Origin: Bog-950 sp044225825
GTDB taxonomy: Bacteria; Bacteroidota; Bacteroidia; Chitinophagales; LD1
NCBI GenBank assembly: GCA_044225825.1
Contig: JBGAIB010000001.1
Location: 558,001-622,000 of the forward strand
Direction: 5' to 3'
Length of the DNA: 64,000 nt
Made by a program: the position numbers and the translations under genes. The notes under the pieces were generated by a model, which was given only the letters and a program-made list of their open reading frames with translations, was not told where the DNA came from and ran no database searches. This document shows, one piece after another, positions 46,542-55,279 of this stretch. The number at the start of each line of letters is the position of its first letter. The first letter of the stretch is position 1.

Positions 46542-49475
46542 TTGAAAAAGATACTACTTATATGGCCGGCACTGCTGGCTACGCTTTACAATTACGCCCA
46601 AACCGCCACGCTGAGCGGTCGTATTTACAATAATAACAACGAAGTATTACCGGGGGCTTATGTATTGCTGAACGGTACCGGTAAAGGAACAGTTACCGAA
46701 CTGGACGGAACGTTTACCCTTGTAAATGCTCCTGCAGGCAAGCAGCAAGTAGTAGTATCGTATCTGGGTTATAGCAATGATACAATCGCCGTTCATCTTA
46801 CTGCCGGTGAATGGTTAAAGTTAGGCGACATTATATTACAGGAAGCGGGGCATAACCTGAGCGAGGTTGAAATAAAGGCGGGGTTAAAAAAAGGCAGCGA
46901 AAGCAAAGCTATCAACATTACCAGAAGCTCGTCGAGGGTGGTAACTGTTATTTCATCGGAAAACATTACCAAGCTACCGGATAAGAATGCAGCAGAGACC
47001 GTAAAGCGCATAGCCGGGGCGGCGGTACAAAATAACAGGGGCGAAGGTGCCTACATCAGTTTGCGTGGTACGCCGCTGGACTGGACTGCAACGCTGATGA
47101 ACGGCGACCGGATTCCCGTGGCTGATGAGGAAAATACGAGCCGGATTTTTGAATTTGAGGTTTTACCCAGCGACCTGATTGATTATATAATTGTAAGCAG
47201 GACAGTTACACCCGACATTGAAGGCGATAACATTGGTGGCAGTATTAACTTTCTTACCAAAAGTGCTGTTGAAGAGCGCACCTTTAAAATAAATACAGCC
47301 CTTGGTGCCAGTGTGCTTGCCCGCAAACCCAGTGGCAATCTTAATTTTTTATGGGGCGATGTAAGTAAGAACAAAAAGTTCAGCTATGTAATTAATGGCT
47401 CTTACTTCGGACGTTACTATGCTTCGCAGGGCTATAAACTGGCATTTGGCAGCAACTACAATCACGGGCTTAACAGGTTTGAACTTAAGGACTATGACGG
47501 TACGCGAAATTCGTTCGGCGGAAACTTTGCCTGTGAGTACCAGTTGAGCGATAAAATTAAGCTGGGGATGAAGGCTATCACAGGTGGTATGATAGACGAT
47601 AAATGGCAGCGGAAGACCATGTATGTATATGACAGCGGCGATGGCAAAGGTATGAAGCTGCAAAGCATACATGGTAAATTGAACCGGGTAATGGCAGGCG
47701 GTGAATTAAATGCAGAATTAAATCCCGTCAACAAACTGAAGCTGAATTTACGGCTTGCCTCCTACCATAATCAGTTTACCTATGGTAATGTACCCTACGC
47801 CAAAAACGATCCCCGCAATGGTTACTTTACGGAGGAGTTTGGTATACGCAGCGTATTTGTATATAAGGACATTGATACGATTGATTTATTCGGCAATGCT
47901 TATACAGGCGCACCGGGGCAGATTCCTTTCCCAACCAAATTAATTGGGCAGGATAACCCCTACGGACGTGGTGATGATTATAAAAACATTAAGCCCCGCT
48001 TAACCACGCCGGTGGTAGCGGACAGCTTTGAATTTAAACGCGCCTTCTCGGAATTAAACACTACCAAAGAAACAGACCCGATTGTAGCACAGGCCGACTT
48101 TACATACTCCTTCAGCAATAACATAAAGCTAATGGGAGGTGCCAAGTTCCGCTGGAAGATGGGCGAACGCAATCTGAGCTTTCATGAATGGCTGCTGAAT
48201 ATTTACGATCAGCAATCCGCGCAGCCCATTTACATGATGAACCTGCAAACGCAGCCATTTGATGAACGGGGAGGCTATCTGAAAGAATATGGCAGTCCGT
48301 ATAAAGGCAGCTTCATGCCCTTTATCACCAAACAGCAGAACCGGGAATTTTTGGAACAGTATGCTTATCGCCTGCGCGAACGGGATATGAATCAACTGCA
48401 TCCGGAATATGCGCAATGGGTTGGCTCCAGTTACCGCTACCGCGAGTATACCACTGCCGGATATCTGATGGGTGATTTCCGGTTTGCACGGAAGTTTAAC
48501 ATCGTGGCCGGTTTGCGTTTAGAGAACACCAATATGCACGTGGAGAGTGATACGCTGAGTTCGAAATATGCGATTGACACAGCGTCGGGCACTGTTTATT
48601 ACCCGGGCGAAAGACGCTACAGCGATATTAAATACCTGGCTATACTACCAGCGTTGAACTTTACTTATGCCATTACCGGCAACATGAACCTTCGGGCGGC
48701 TGTTTCCCGCACGTATCACCGTCAGAATTTTGCGGAAGTAAAACCCGGGTATGCGGTTATAAAATACAGCGAGTTTGAATTTGTATTCGGCAACCCATCG
48801 CTTAAACCTGCTTATAGCTACAACTTTGATTTGATGTATGAATACTTCTGGGGCAACAAAGGCTTGTTTACAGTAGGCACTTACTTTAAATACATCACCG
48901 ATCACATTTTTGTTACCACGCAGGCGGACTTTGACCCACGCACCGGCATCGTCTATAAGGCCCCAACCAATGCCGGCAAAAGCTGGGTGTTTGGCGTAGA
49001 AGCCAATGTGCAACGCAAGTTCGATTTTTTACCGGGCGGATGGGGCGGTATTGGAGTTAGCGCCAACATTACCTACTCGTTATCGCGGATGCAGGTACCC
49101 GGCCGTGCCGCCACACAAGCCATGGCTGAACAAACCCCGCTGTTATACAATGCCGCCTTATTCTACGAAAAGTATGGCGTGGAAGCACGCATTGCAATAA
49201 ATTATACAGGCGCCTATTTAAAGGAATTGAACCTGGCATCGGTTAAAGGACTTGGGTTATTACACAAAAACAGCGACTACGACATTTTCCAAGGGGAGAA
49301 CTACTCACTCGACTTTCAATGTGCCTACAGTTTCAAAAAGCACTATACCGTTTACATAGAAATGAACAACCTGCTGGATTGGCCATACCTGGAATACATG
49401 GGCAATAAGAACCGCCCGGTGCGTGTAGAGTACTACCGGCAGCGTGGTCAGGTAGGATTTAAATATGAATTATAA
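46542..49475 (+). CDS. TonB-dependent outer-membrane receptor
   Basis: A 977-residue substrate-specific outer-membrane transporter powered by TonB. The signal peptide is followed by a carboxypeptidase-regulatory-like domain (ATLSGRIYNNNNEVLPGAYVLLNGTGKG-type, residues 22-105). The plug is SSENITKLPDKNAAETVKRIAG with ISLRGTPLDWTATLMNG and VTPDIEGDNIGGSINF, the TIGR01782-like (Xanthomonas/Caulobacter) branch. The barrel ends QVGFKYEL with the terminal aromatic-containing strand. It starts with TTG. The next gene, a secreted phosphatase-superfamily enzyme, follows by 23 bases, so the ligand may be a phosphate compound; that is inference. Confidence 0.93.
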   Translation: MKKILLIWPALLATLYNYAQTATLSGRIYNNNNEVLPGAYVLLNGTGKGTVTELDGTFTLVNAPAGKQQVVVSYLGYSNDTIAVHLTAGEWLKLGDIILQEAGHNLSEVEIKAGLKKGSESKAINITRSSSRVVTVISSENITKLPDKNAAETVKRIAGAAVQNNRGEGAYISLRGTPLDWTATLMNGDRIPVADEENTSRIFEFEVLPSDLIDYIIVSRTVTPDIEGDNIGGSINFLTKSAVEERTFKINTALGASVLARKPSGNLNFLWGDVSKNKKFSYVINGSYFGRYYASQGYKLAFGSNYNHGLNRFELKDYDGTRNSFGGNFACEYQLSDKIKLGMKAITGGMIDDKWQRKTMYVYDSGDGKGMKLQSIHGKLNRVMAGGELNAELNPVNKLKLNLRLASYHNQFTYGNVPYAKNDPRNGYFTEEFGIRSVFVYKDIDTIDLFGNAYTGAPGQIPFPTKLIGQDNPYGRGDDYKNIKPRLTTPVVADSFEFKRAFSELNTTKETDPIVAQADFTYSFSNNIKLMGGAKFRWKMGERNLSFHEWLLNIYDQQSAQPIYMMNLQTQPFDERGGYLKEYGSPYKGSFMPFITKQQNREFLEQYAYRLRERDMNQLHPEYAQWVGSSYRYREYTTAGYLMGDFRFARKFNIVAGLRLENTNMHVESDTLSSKYAIDTASGTVYYPGERRYSDIKYLAILPALNFTYAITGNMNLRAAVSRTYHRQNFAEVKPGYAVIKYSEFEFVFGNPSLKPAYSYNFDLMYEYFWGNKGLFTVGTYFKYITDHIFVTTQADFDPRTGIVYKAPTNAGKSWVFGVEANVQRKFDFLPGGWGGIGVSANITYSLSRMQVPGRAATQAMAEQTPLLYNAALFYEKYGVEARIAINYTGAYLKELNLASVKGLGLLHKNSDYDIFQGENYSLDFQCAYSFKKHYTVYIEMNNLLDWPYLEYMGNKNRPVRVEYYRQRGQVGFKYEL

Positions 49476-49498
49476 AAACAACTTAAAATAAACCCATT

Positions 49499-50734
49499 AT
49501 GAAATTGAAATTTACATTGCTTTTGAGCTTCTGTTTATGGACAGCAGGCTTGTTTGCTTCGCAGGAACGCAAAGTGCTGATAATTGGTATTGACGGCTGC
49601 CGCAGCGATGCCTTGCAACAGGCTAATACCCCACACCTTGACTCTTTGATTGCTACCGGCCTGTTCACCTACGATGCCTGGCATCCGGGTATTACGGTAT
49701 CCGGCCCCTCCTGGTCCACTATCATGACCGGAGTTTGGTGGAACAAGCACGGCGTATCATCTAATGCTTATACCGGAAGCAACTTTAATACCTATCCGTA
49801 CTTTTTAACCCGTGCTAAAGAACTAAAGCCAAACCTGAAATGTGTACAGGTAGTGGAGTGGGCGCCTATGAGTGATAACGTTTACAACGATGGATGGGAT
49901 TCGAAATTAAAAACGCCGGATGGTGATGGTGCCAGCACCGCGAGTGTAGCCGCTAGCCAGTTAGCCGATGCGGACCTGGACGCGATGTTTGTTTACTTTG
50001 ATGCGGTTGACTTAACAGGTCATTCTTCGGGCTTTAGTCCTACAAACCCCTCCTACATTCAGGCAATAGAAAATGTGGACGATAAAATAGGTATTGTATT
50101 AAATGCCCTTTACAGCCGCCCCAATTATGCCAACGAAGACTGGTTGGTACTTGTAATTACCGACCACGGCGGCATAGGCACCGGACACGGCGGCATTACC
50201 TGGGAAGAACGCCATATCTGGTGGATAGCTTCGGGTAAGGATGTAGCCCATCAACAAATTACGGCTGCGGACCCCGGCACGTATAATCTTTTAGGATTAG
50301 GCATTTTTAATGCCAGTGGCGTGGATGCCAACCTGCTGAAAACATCGCCTGTGCAAGCCGATATTGCTGTTACCGCTTTGCATCATCTGATCTATGACAC
50401 AGGTGTTCGTCCGGAAAATCAAACAGCATGGGACCTGGACGGCAAATCGTGGCTTGCTACTTTTAGTGGTACTGAAACAGTTAAAGAAAATAACAGCATA
50501 ACAGTGCTGCCCAACCCCAGCAGCGGCCTGGTAACCTTATGGTTTGAAAATGCCAAAAACGAAAGTGTGAATGCTGATGTATACGACCTTAGCGGCCGTT
50601 TGGTTAAAAGCATCACCGGCGGTAATACCTCCAACAAATTAAACCTTGATTTGAGCGGAGAGCCTAAAGGCGAATACCTGGTAAACCTGAAAATTGGCAC
50701 CCAAACACTTAGCCGTAAAATACAGGTGCAGTAA
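49499..50734 (+). CDS. Secreted alkaline phosphatase-superfamily phosphodiesterase, T9SS-exported
   Basis: A 411-residue exported metalloenzyme of the nucleotide pyrophosphatase/phosphodiesterase branch, which also contains phosphonoacetate hydrolase PhnA. The signal peptide ends LFAS. Metal and catalytic motifs are IIGIDGCRSDAL (Asp ligand), SGPSWSTIMTGVW (nucleophile Ser/Thr), YFDAVDLTGHSSGF (Asp/His) and ITDHGGIGTGHGG (Asp-His, His). Residues about 330-411 are a T9SS sorting domain (ITVLPNPSSGLVTLWF ... GRLVKSI ... GEYLVNLK). The exact substrate is unknown. It is probably co-transcribed with the TonB receptor. Confidence 0.88.
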   Translation: MKLKFTLLLSFCLWTAGLFASQERKVLIIGIDGCRSDALQQANTPHLDSLIATGLFTYDAWHPGITVSGPSWSTIMTGVWWNKHGVSSNAYTGSNFNTYPYFLTRAKELKPNLKCVQVVEWAPMSDNVYNDGWDSKLKTPDGDGASTASVAASQLADADLDAMFVYFDAVDLTGHSSGFSPTNPSYIQAIENVDDKIGIVLNALYSRPNYANEDWLVLVITDHGGIGTGHGGITWEERHIWWIASGKDVAHQQITAADPGTYNLLGLGIFNASGVDANLLKTSPVQADIAVTALHHLIYDTGVRPENQTAWDLDGKSWLATFSGTETVKENNSITVLPNPSSGLVTLWFENAKNESVNADVYDLSGRLVKSITGGNTSNKLNLDLSGEPKGEYLVNLKIGTQTLSRKIQVQ

Positions 50735-50818
50735 ATAATTATTCGGTAACAACCCCATTAAACAGGGGTAAACCGAAGGCTGTATTCTTGCCTATCTTTT
50801 TTGTCGCTCATTATATAA

Positions 50819-50853
50819 CCGGGCTGCACCTAACCCGTGCAGCCCGGAATTTT
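50819..50853 (+). terminator. Terminator-like hairpin in the leader of the next gene
   Basis: CCGGGCTGCAC at 50819-50829 pairs perfectly with GTGCAGCCCGG at 50837-50847, followed by AATTTTTT. It ends 16 bases before the ATG at 50870, too close for a promoter in between, so it may act as an attenuator or a leaky terminator after the phosphatase gene. Confidence 0.8.
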
Positions 50854-50869
50854 TTAAAAGAACCTAACC

Positions 50870-52144
50870 ATGCGTAAACTTTACCTAGCATTCGTTTTTA
50901 CATTTGCGTTGCACATTGCCTTCGCGCAAGTAGCCAACGGCAGCTTTGAAAACTGGTATTCTGGAACCAGCATATTTTCATTCCCGCCATTTATTGCTTC
51001 GGATACCTTTCAATATTACTCACCTGTTGACTGGTCGTGCAGCAATTACATTACTATGAGTAATGGGCTGCACCACACCATTTTGGTAGATTCTTCGGCC
51101 AGTGCGCAGGGAGGAAACAAAAGCCTGTATATGCATACCGATAGTATTTACATTGATGCTGCAGGTATTTATCTTACCATTCCGGGGTTTGCTGTAAACG
51201 GCAACTTTCCACTCAATATTTCGGATGTAATGAATGGTTCGGGCAGTTTGAATCCCATTAACCTAAAAGGTGCCGGCATGCCCTGCGCCACACACCTGAA
51301 ATCGTTGGGATTTTACATGAAATACAATCCCATTGCAAACGACTCGTGCCTGATTTGGGCCGTGCTTAAAAAGCAAGGACAGGCGGTGGCCGATTTTCGA
51401 TTTACCTATAAGCAGGCGCTCAATTCCTTTACCTATTTTGAAAAAGATTTCGTTTACCACTCCTGTGAAACACCCGATACACTGGTTATAGTGTTTTCCA
51501 CCAGCAACCCCAACTTCGCTACACTTGGAAGCGGCAGCACCGGCTTAAATGCCGGTAGCGAAATCTGGATAGACAGCGTGCAAACTACCGACTTGCCGCA
51601 AAGCTATAACTTTGCGCCGGTGGCTGTTTCAGATGCTACGTATACATTTATGAATACGGCAAAAACGATAGCGGTTTTGCCGAACGATTTTGACTGCGAG
51701 AACGACCCACTTACAGTTTCGATAACCGGCAACCCGCTCCATGGCACAGCCACACTAACCGGAGCTAACGAGGTAGTTTATACACCCGCTAATGGCTATA
51801 GCGGTAAGGACTCTTTACAGTATACGATCAGCGATGGGCAACAATCAGCGATCGCTTCAGTAGTTATCAATGTATTTACCGCCAGTGGCCTAAAGGAAAT
51901 TTTGCAGGAGGCTATAATTTATCCCCAACCGGCAAATAACACGGTAACTATAACAGGTTTGCCAACTGAACAAAAGACTGTTTATTTCCTTAATACGCAG
52001 GGCCAAATTGTGACACAAGCCACCGGTGAAGGGGCTGTTATGCAACTAAATATCTGCGAATTGCAGAATGGGCTATATCTGCTAAAGATTGAAACAAAGG
52101 GTGGCAGTGCGCCCCTGTTAAGCAAGGTGTTCGTACAACATTAA
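50870..52144 (+). CDS. T9SS-secreted protein with a cadherin/Ig-like module
   Basis: A 424-residue exported protein. The signal peptide (LAFVFTFALHIAFA) is followed by a region beginning ANGSFENWYSG that resembles carbohydrate-binding-type N-domains of Bacteroidota. Residues about 250-340 (DCENDPLTVSITGNPLHGTA, YTPANGYSGKDSLQYTISDGQ) form a cadherin-like/tandem-95 Ig module. The end (AIIYPQPANNTVTITG ... GLYLLKIE) is a T9SS sorting domain. No catalytic motif is visible. Confidence 0.85.
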   Translation: MRKLYLAFVFTFALHIAFAQVANGSFENWYSGTSIFSFPPFIASDTFQYYSPVDWSCSNYITMSNGLHHTILVDSSASAQGGNKSLYMHTDSIYIDAAGIYLTIPGFAVNGNFPLNISDVMNGSGSLNPINLKGAGMPCATHLKSLGFYMKYNPIANDSCLIWAVLKKQGQAVADFRFTYKQALNSFTYFEKDFVYHSCETPDTLVIVFSTSNPNFATLGSGSTGLNAGSEIWIDSVQTTDLPQSYNFAPVAVSDATYTFMNTAKTIAVLPNDFDCENDPLTVSITGNPLHGTATLTGANEVVYTPANGYSGKDSLQYTISDGQQSAIASVVINVFTASGLKEILQEAIIYPQPANNTVTITGLPTEQKTVYFLNTQGQIVTQATGEGAVMQLNICELQNGLYLLKIETKGGSAPLLSKVFVQH

Positions 52145-52203
52145 TTGCCATTTTTATAGGCGGCTATCCGGGGGGAAAGTTGCTTGTAAATAAGGTTAGG
52201 CCC

Positions 52204-52229
52204 GCATCGTGCCGTAACACGATGCTTTT
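52204..52229 (+). terminator. Terminator-like hairpin just before the PhnZ-like gene
   Basis: GCATCGTG at 52204-52211 pairs with CACGATGC at 52218-52225, followed by TTTTC. It ends 16 bases before the ATG at 52246. It may end the T9SS gene or act in the phnZ leader. Confidence 0.7.
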
Positions 52230-52245
52230 CTAAAAACATCAGAAG

Positions 52246-52818
52246 ATGGAAAAACAAAATGCTATTGCCGTTGCCGAGGAGATCATCAACCTCTTTCGCG
52301 AAAAAGGAGACAACGACTACGCAGGTGAAAAGATTACGCAATTGGAACACGCCTGCCAGGCCGGTGAATTAGCCTTACAGGATGGTAACGATGAAGAGGT
52401 GGTCCTAGCTGCCTTTCTACACGATATCGGCCATTTATTGCATGAATTACCCGGGACGGAAGATATGGGCGATTACGGTGTGAAAGATCATGAAAGACTG
52501 GGGGCAGAATTTCTGGCCGCTAAAGGTTTTGGCCCGCGTTTATGCATGCTGGTAAGTTCGCATGTAGCAGCCAAGCGCTATTTGTGTGCCGTTAACAAAC
52601 GGTATTTCGACCAATTATCTTTTGCCAGTAAAATGACGCTGGTTTTCCAGGGCGGACCTATGGATGAAGCCGAAGTACGCGCGTTTGAAGCGAATCCCCT
52701 CCAAAAGCTCATCATTAAAATGCGTACCTGGGATGAAGAGGCCAAACTGGAAAACATACCGACGCCTCCACTAGATGCCTACCGCGACAGCATAGTTAGC
52801 TATTTGATGAAGCAGTAA
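52246..52818 (+). CDS. phnZ: PhnZ/TmpB-like HD-domain phosphonate oxygenase
   Basis: A 190-residue HD protein with the length and residue pattern of PhnZ, the di-iron oxygenase that splits 1-hydroxylated aminoethylphosphonate into an amino acid and phosphate. Visible are Y25-AGE28 and Q32-LEH35, H59-D60, D81-H82, H106 with KRY after it, and D163. These fit the published PhnZ ligands (H34, H58, D59, H80, H104, D161) with a one- to two-residue shift. The partner 2-oxoglutarate hydroxylase (PhnY or TmpA) is not in this window. Its 3' end overlaps the convergent FAD oxidoreductase gene by 23 bases. Confidence 0.85.
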   Translation: MEKQNAIAVAEEIINLFREKGDNDYAGEKITQLEHACQAGELALQDGNDEEVVLAAFLHDIGHLLHELPGTEDMGDYGVKDHERLGAEFLAAKGFGPRLCMLVSSHVAAKRYLCAVNKRYFDQLSFASKMTLVFQGGPMDEAEVRAFEANPLQKLIIKMRTWDEEAKLENIPTPPLDAYRDSIVSYLMKQ

Positions 52819-53932
52819 GCGATGCGACTACTTCTTCAGCCAAACCAAAACTGAGGGTCATACCTGCACCACTTAGGCCGTTGATGATAGTTACGCCACT
52901 TTCAGGTTGCGCAATAAATTCCGTACTACCCTTCAGTTTCGCATATGTTCCATTCCAGGTTTGCGCTATTTCCAGGTCGGGCAGTTCGGTGAATACATGC
53001 AGGTAGTGTAAAATCAATTGATTGATTTCGTCGCGATCGAAAGGGTCGTGCACCAGGCCATATTCATGTGAATCGCCAATGGTAACTTCGCCCAGACCAG
53101 TTTGTGAAATCATGACGTGAATGCCCCACTTTACGTATTCGGGCATTTCGCGGGCAATTCTGGCTTTTAAGCCTTCCAGGGAAGCACAGTCCTCAAATGC
53201 GCCGTAATGCGTAAGTGTAAGTCCTGCGCTTAATGCCGGCCCTATTCGCCAATTGCCTTCCTGAGGGGTGGTGCGCAACATTTGTAATTTACACTTAGTG
53301 ATGCCACTCTGTGTAAACACTTGGGGGTATAGTGTTTCAAAATCAGCGCCGCTGCAAACAAAAATTAAATCGGCGCTATAGGCTACGTTGCCACAATATA
53401 CTTTGGGGTGTTCCACCCGACTAACCGCCTTATTAAACATAAAGTGAACACCATATCGGGCAGTTAAATAAGCAGGCAACTTGCTGATGGCTTCACGCGG
53501 ATCAACAATTACCTCACTACTGCTCCAAAGGCTGGCCTTAAGGTTACGGGGGTTGGAGGCAGGTGACCTGGCTACTGTTTGCCCGGGGGTTAGCAAGGCG
53601 ATATCTCGATCGTTTTTATCCTGTGCATAGAACTCTTCAATCACCTGCAACTCATCCTGCTGGTATACGTTGAGTAAAGAACCGACAGGATCGAACCATA
53701 TTTTGCCTTCGGTGAGCGATTGCTTCCAAATGCTTTGTGAACGCATTGCCCGATCCAGCAATTTGCCTTTTGGCTGACCCACCGGCCATACCATACCAAA
53801 ATTACGAATAGAGGCACCTACGGCTCTTTCGTTTCGCTCAAATACAGTTACCTGATAACCCCGTTCAGCGAGCGCGCGGGCGGTGGCCAGTCCAACTATG
53901 CCGGCACCAATTACAATAGCATTTTTACGCAT
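52796..53932 (-). CDS. FAD-dependent oxidoreductase, TIGR03364-type (phosphonate-linked)
   Basis: A 378-residue DAO-type flavoenzyme. The FAD motif is VIGAGIVGLATARALAERG at the N-terminus. GASIRNFGMVWPVGQP is the hallmark I associate with the TIGR03364/HpnW family, which clusters with phosphonate catabolism. GLSGAGMTLSFG ends the FAD domain. Related enzymes oxidise amines, and some of this kind are reported to act on N-alkylated aminoethylphosphonates to give phosphonoacetaldehyde; the exact substrate here is inferred. Last gene of the minus-strand trio; its start overlaps the transporter gene by eight bases. Confidence 0.85.
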   Translation of the reverse strand: MRKNAIVIGAGIVGLATARALAERGYQVTVFERNERAVGASIRNFGMVWPVGQPKGKLLDRAMRSQSIWKQSLTEGKIWFDPVGSLLNVYQQDELQVIEEFYAQDKNDRDIALLTPGQTVARSPASNPRNLKASLWSSSEVIVDPREAISKLPAYLTARYGVHFMFNKAVSRVEHPKVYCGNVAYSADLIFVCSGADFETLYPQVFTQSGITKCKLQMLRTTPQEGNWRIGPALSAGLTLTHYGAFEDCASLEGLKARIAREMPEYVKWGIHVMISQTGLGEVTIGDSHEYGLVHDPFDRDEINQLILHYLHVFTELPDLEIAQTWNGTYAKLKGSTEFIAQPESGVTIINGLSGAGMTLSFGLAEEVVASLTASSNS

Positions 53933-55208
53933 GCAGCGACTTTATTTTTCGGTTGAAATAAAACAGAGATAAGATCATAAACACCAACCCGGTGATACAC
54001 ACTATATACAAAGCCGACACAAAAAAATCGGCATAGCCGGTTTGTGCAGCACCAAAATTTTTAAAGAGTAATACGCCCATGCTACCGAGGTATCCAAACG
54101 AATCGGCGATGTACATTAAAAAACCAACATTTGCAGGACGACGGATGGCAGCAATCTTCCGTTCGAAAAAAACCACATTAAAAGGCACATAGCCCAGGTA
54201 TAACCCTGTTCCGTTCAACACCATCCACCAAAAAGCGGAAATAGTGTGATGAGTAAATAACCAGGTAGCACCACCTGCTATAACAAAACCGGTTGCCACC
54301 ATCAGATGATTCACCTGCAAGGCCCGCAGGTTGTCCTTTATGACTATCAGCAAACTGATACAAACAAGTATGACTATGGAAACAGGCACTTCGCTATCTG
54401 TAAACACCGAAGCGTTGCTGTAACCATATTCTTTCCAAATATCGGCAGCAAAATTATCTCTGAAATCGCGTATGATGGTAAGCATTACGTAAGCCACCAC
54501 CAGCAGTACAATCCCCGGCAAAAAGGATTTTACAAAGTCGCGCCGCTCGGGAGCAGACATCGGTGCCCGTTCCGAACGATGTGCAATATCATCGGCATGC
54601 GGGGCGGGTATTTGTTCCAGTAAAAAAACAAACAACAGCATCGGAACCGCAAAAATCAAAGCCGTTAAAAAGGGCATCCAAAACTGCGAAACATGGAATC
54701 CATCCATCAGGCTACGACCCACCCGTTTAACCAGGCCTGAAGAAAAAATGAAACTAACCGCCATTACACTACCCATAAACTCGGTGGCCCGGCGACCTTC
54801 AATATAGCTGAACACTATACCCCATACCATACCCAGCGGAATGCCATTAGCAAACATGAAAACGATATTATAAGGGGCGGGGGTTAAGGCAAACAGAAAA
54901 AGAGAAATCGCTGCCAGTGTTACGAGCAACAAAATATTTAAGCCGCGGCTGCGGTTTTTCATTTCTGCCACAATTTTAATACCAAGGAACTTGCTAAGCG
55001 TGTAGCCAAGCAATTGTGCAACAATCAGCACATCCTTATACTTCAAACCGGCAAGATATATGCCATCGAAAGTGGCGGCCGTAAATGGTTTACGGAAGGC
55101 ATACATGCAACTGTAAGTAAAGAATGCCGCCAGCGCTGCATAAACCGCTAAAAGCGCAGGGTTAGCCAGCGAAAGTTTAGTGCGGAAAGACGGGATGGTG
55201 AAATTCAC
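53925..55208 (-). CDS. DUF5690 MFS-like membrane transporter
   Basis: A 427-residue polytopic protein with about 12 hydrophobic helices. ALAAFFTYSCMYAFRKPFTAATF, LGYTLSKFLGIK and GNGIPLGMVWGIVFSYIEGRR-type segments match DUF5690, a Bacteroidota family related to major-facilitator transporters. The R-K-P-F motif after helix 1 resembles the hexose-phosphate/glycerol-phosphate (OPA) transporter family, which moves phosphorylated compounds. Wedged between the phosphonate hydrolase and oxidase genes, it is a natural candidate for uptake of a phosphonate; not shown experimentally as far as I know. Confidence 0.82.
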   Translation of the reverse strand: MNFTIPSFRTKLSLANPALLAVYAALAAFFTYSCMYAFRKPFTAATFDGIYLAGLKYKDVLIVAQLLGYTLSKFLGIKIVAEMKNRSRGLNILLLVTLAAISLFLFALTPAPYNIVFMFANGIPLGMVWGIVFSYIEGRRATEFMGSVMAVSFIFSSGLVKRVGRSLMDGFHVSQFWMPFLTALIFAVPMLLFVFLLEQIPAPHADDIAHRSERAPMSAPERRDFVKSFLPGIVLLVVAYVMLTIIRDFRDNFAADIWKEYGYSNASVFTDSEVPVSIVILVCISLLIVIKDNLRALQVNHLMVATGFVIAGGATWLFTHHTISAFWWMVLNGTGLYLGYVPFNVVFFERKIAAIRRPANVGFLMYIADSFGYLGSMGVLLFKNFGAAQTGYADFFVSALYIVCITGLVFMILSLFYFNRKIKSLHA

Positions 55209-55279
55209 TCGGGGCTTTTGGCAACCGCGAATGAACAGTTCAAAGGTTAGTGGCAGGTTAGCACTACTTTATGTTAGCA

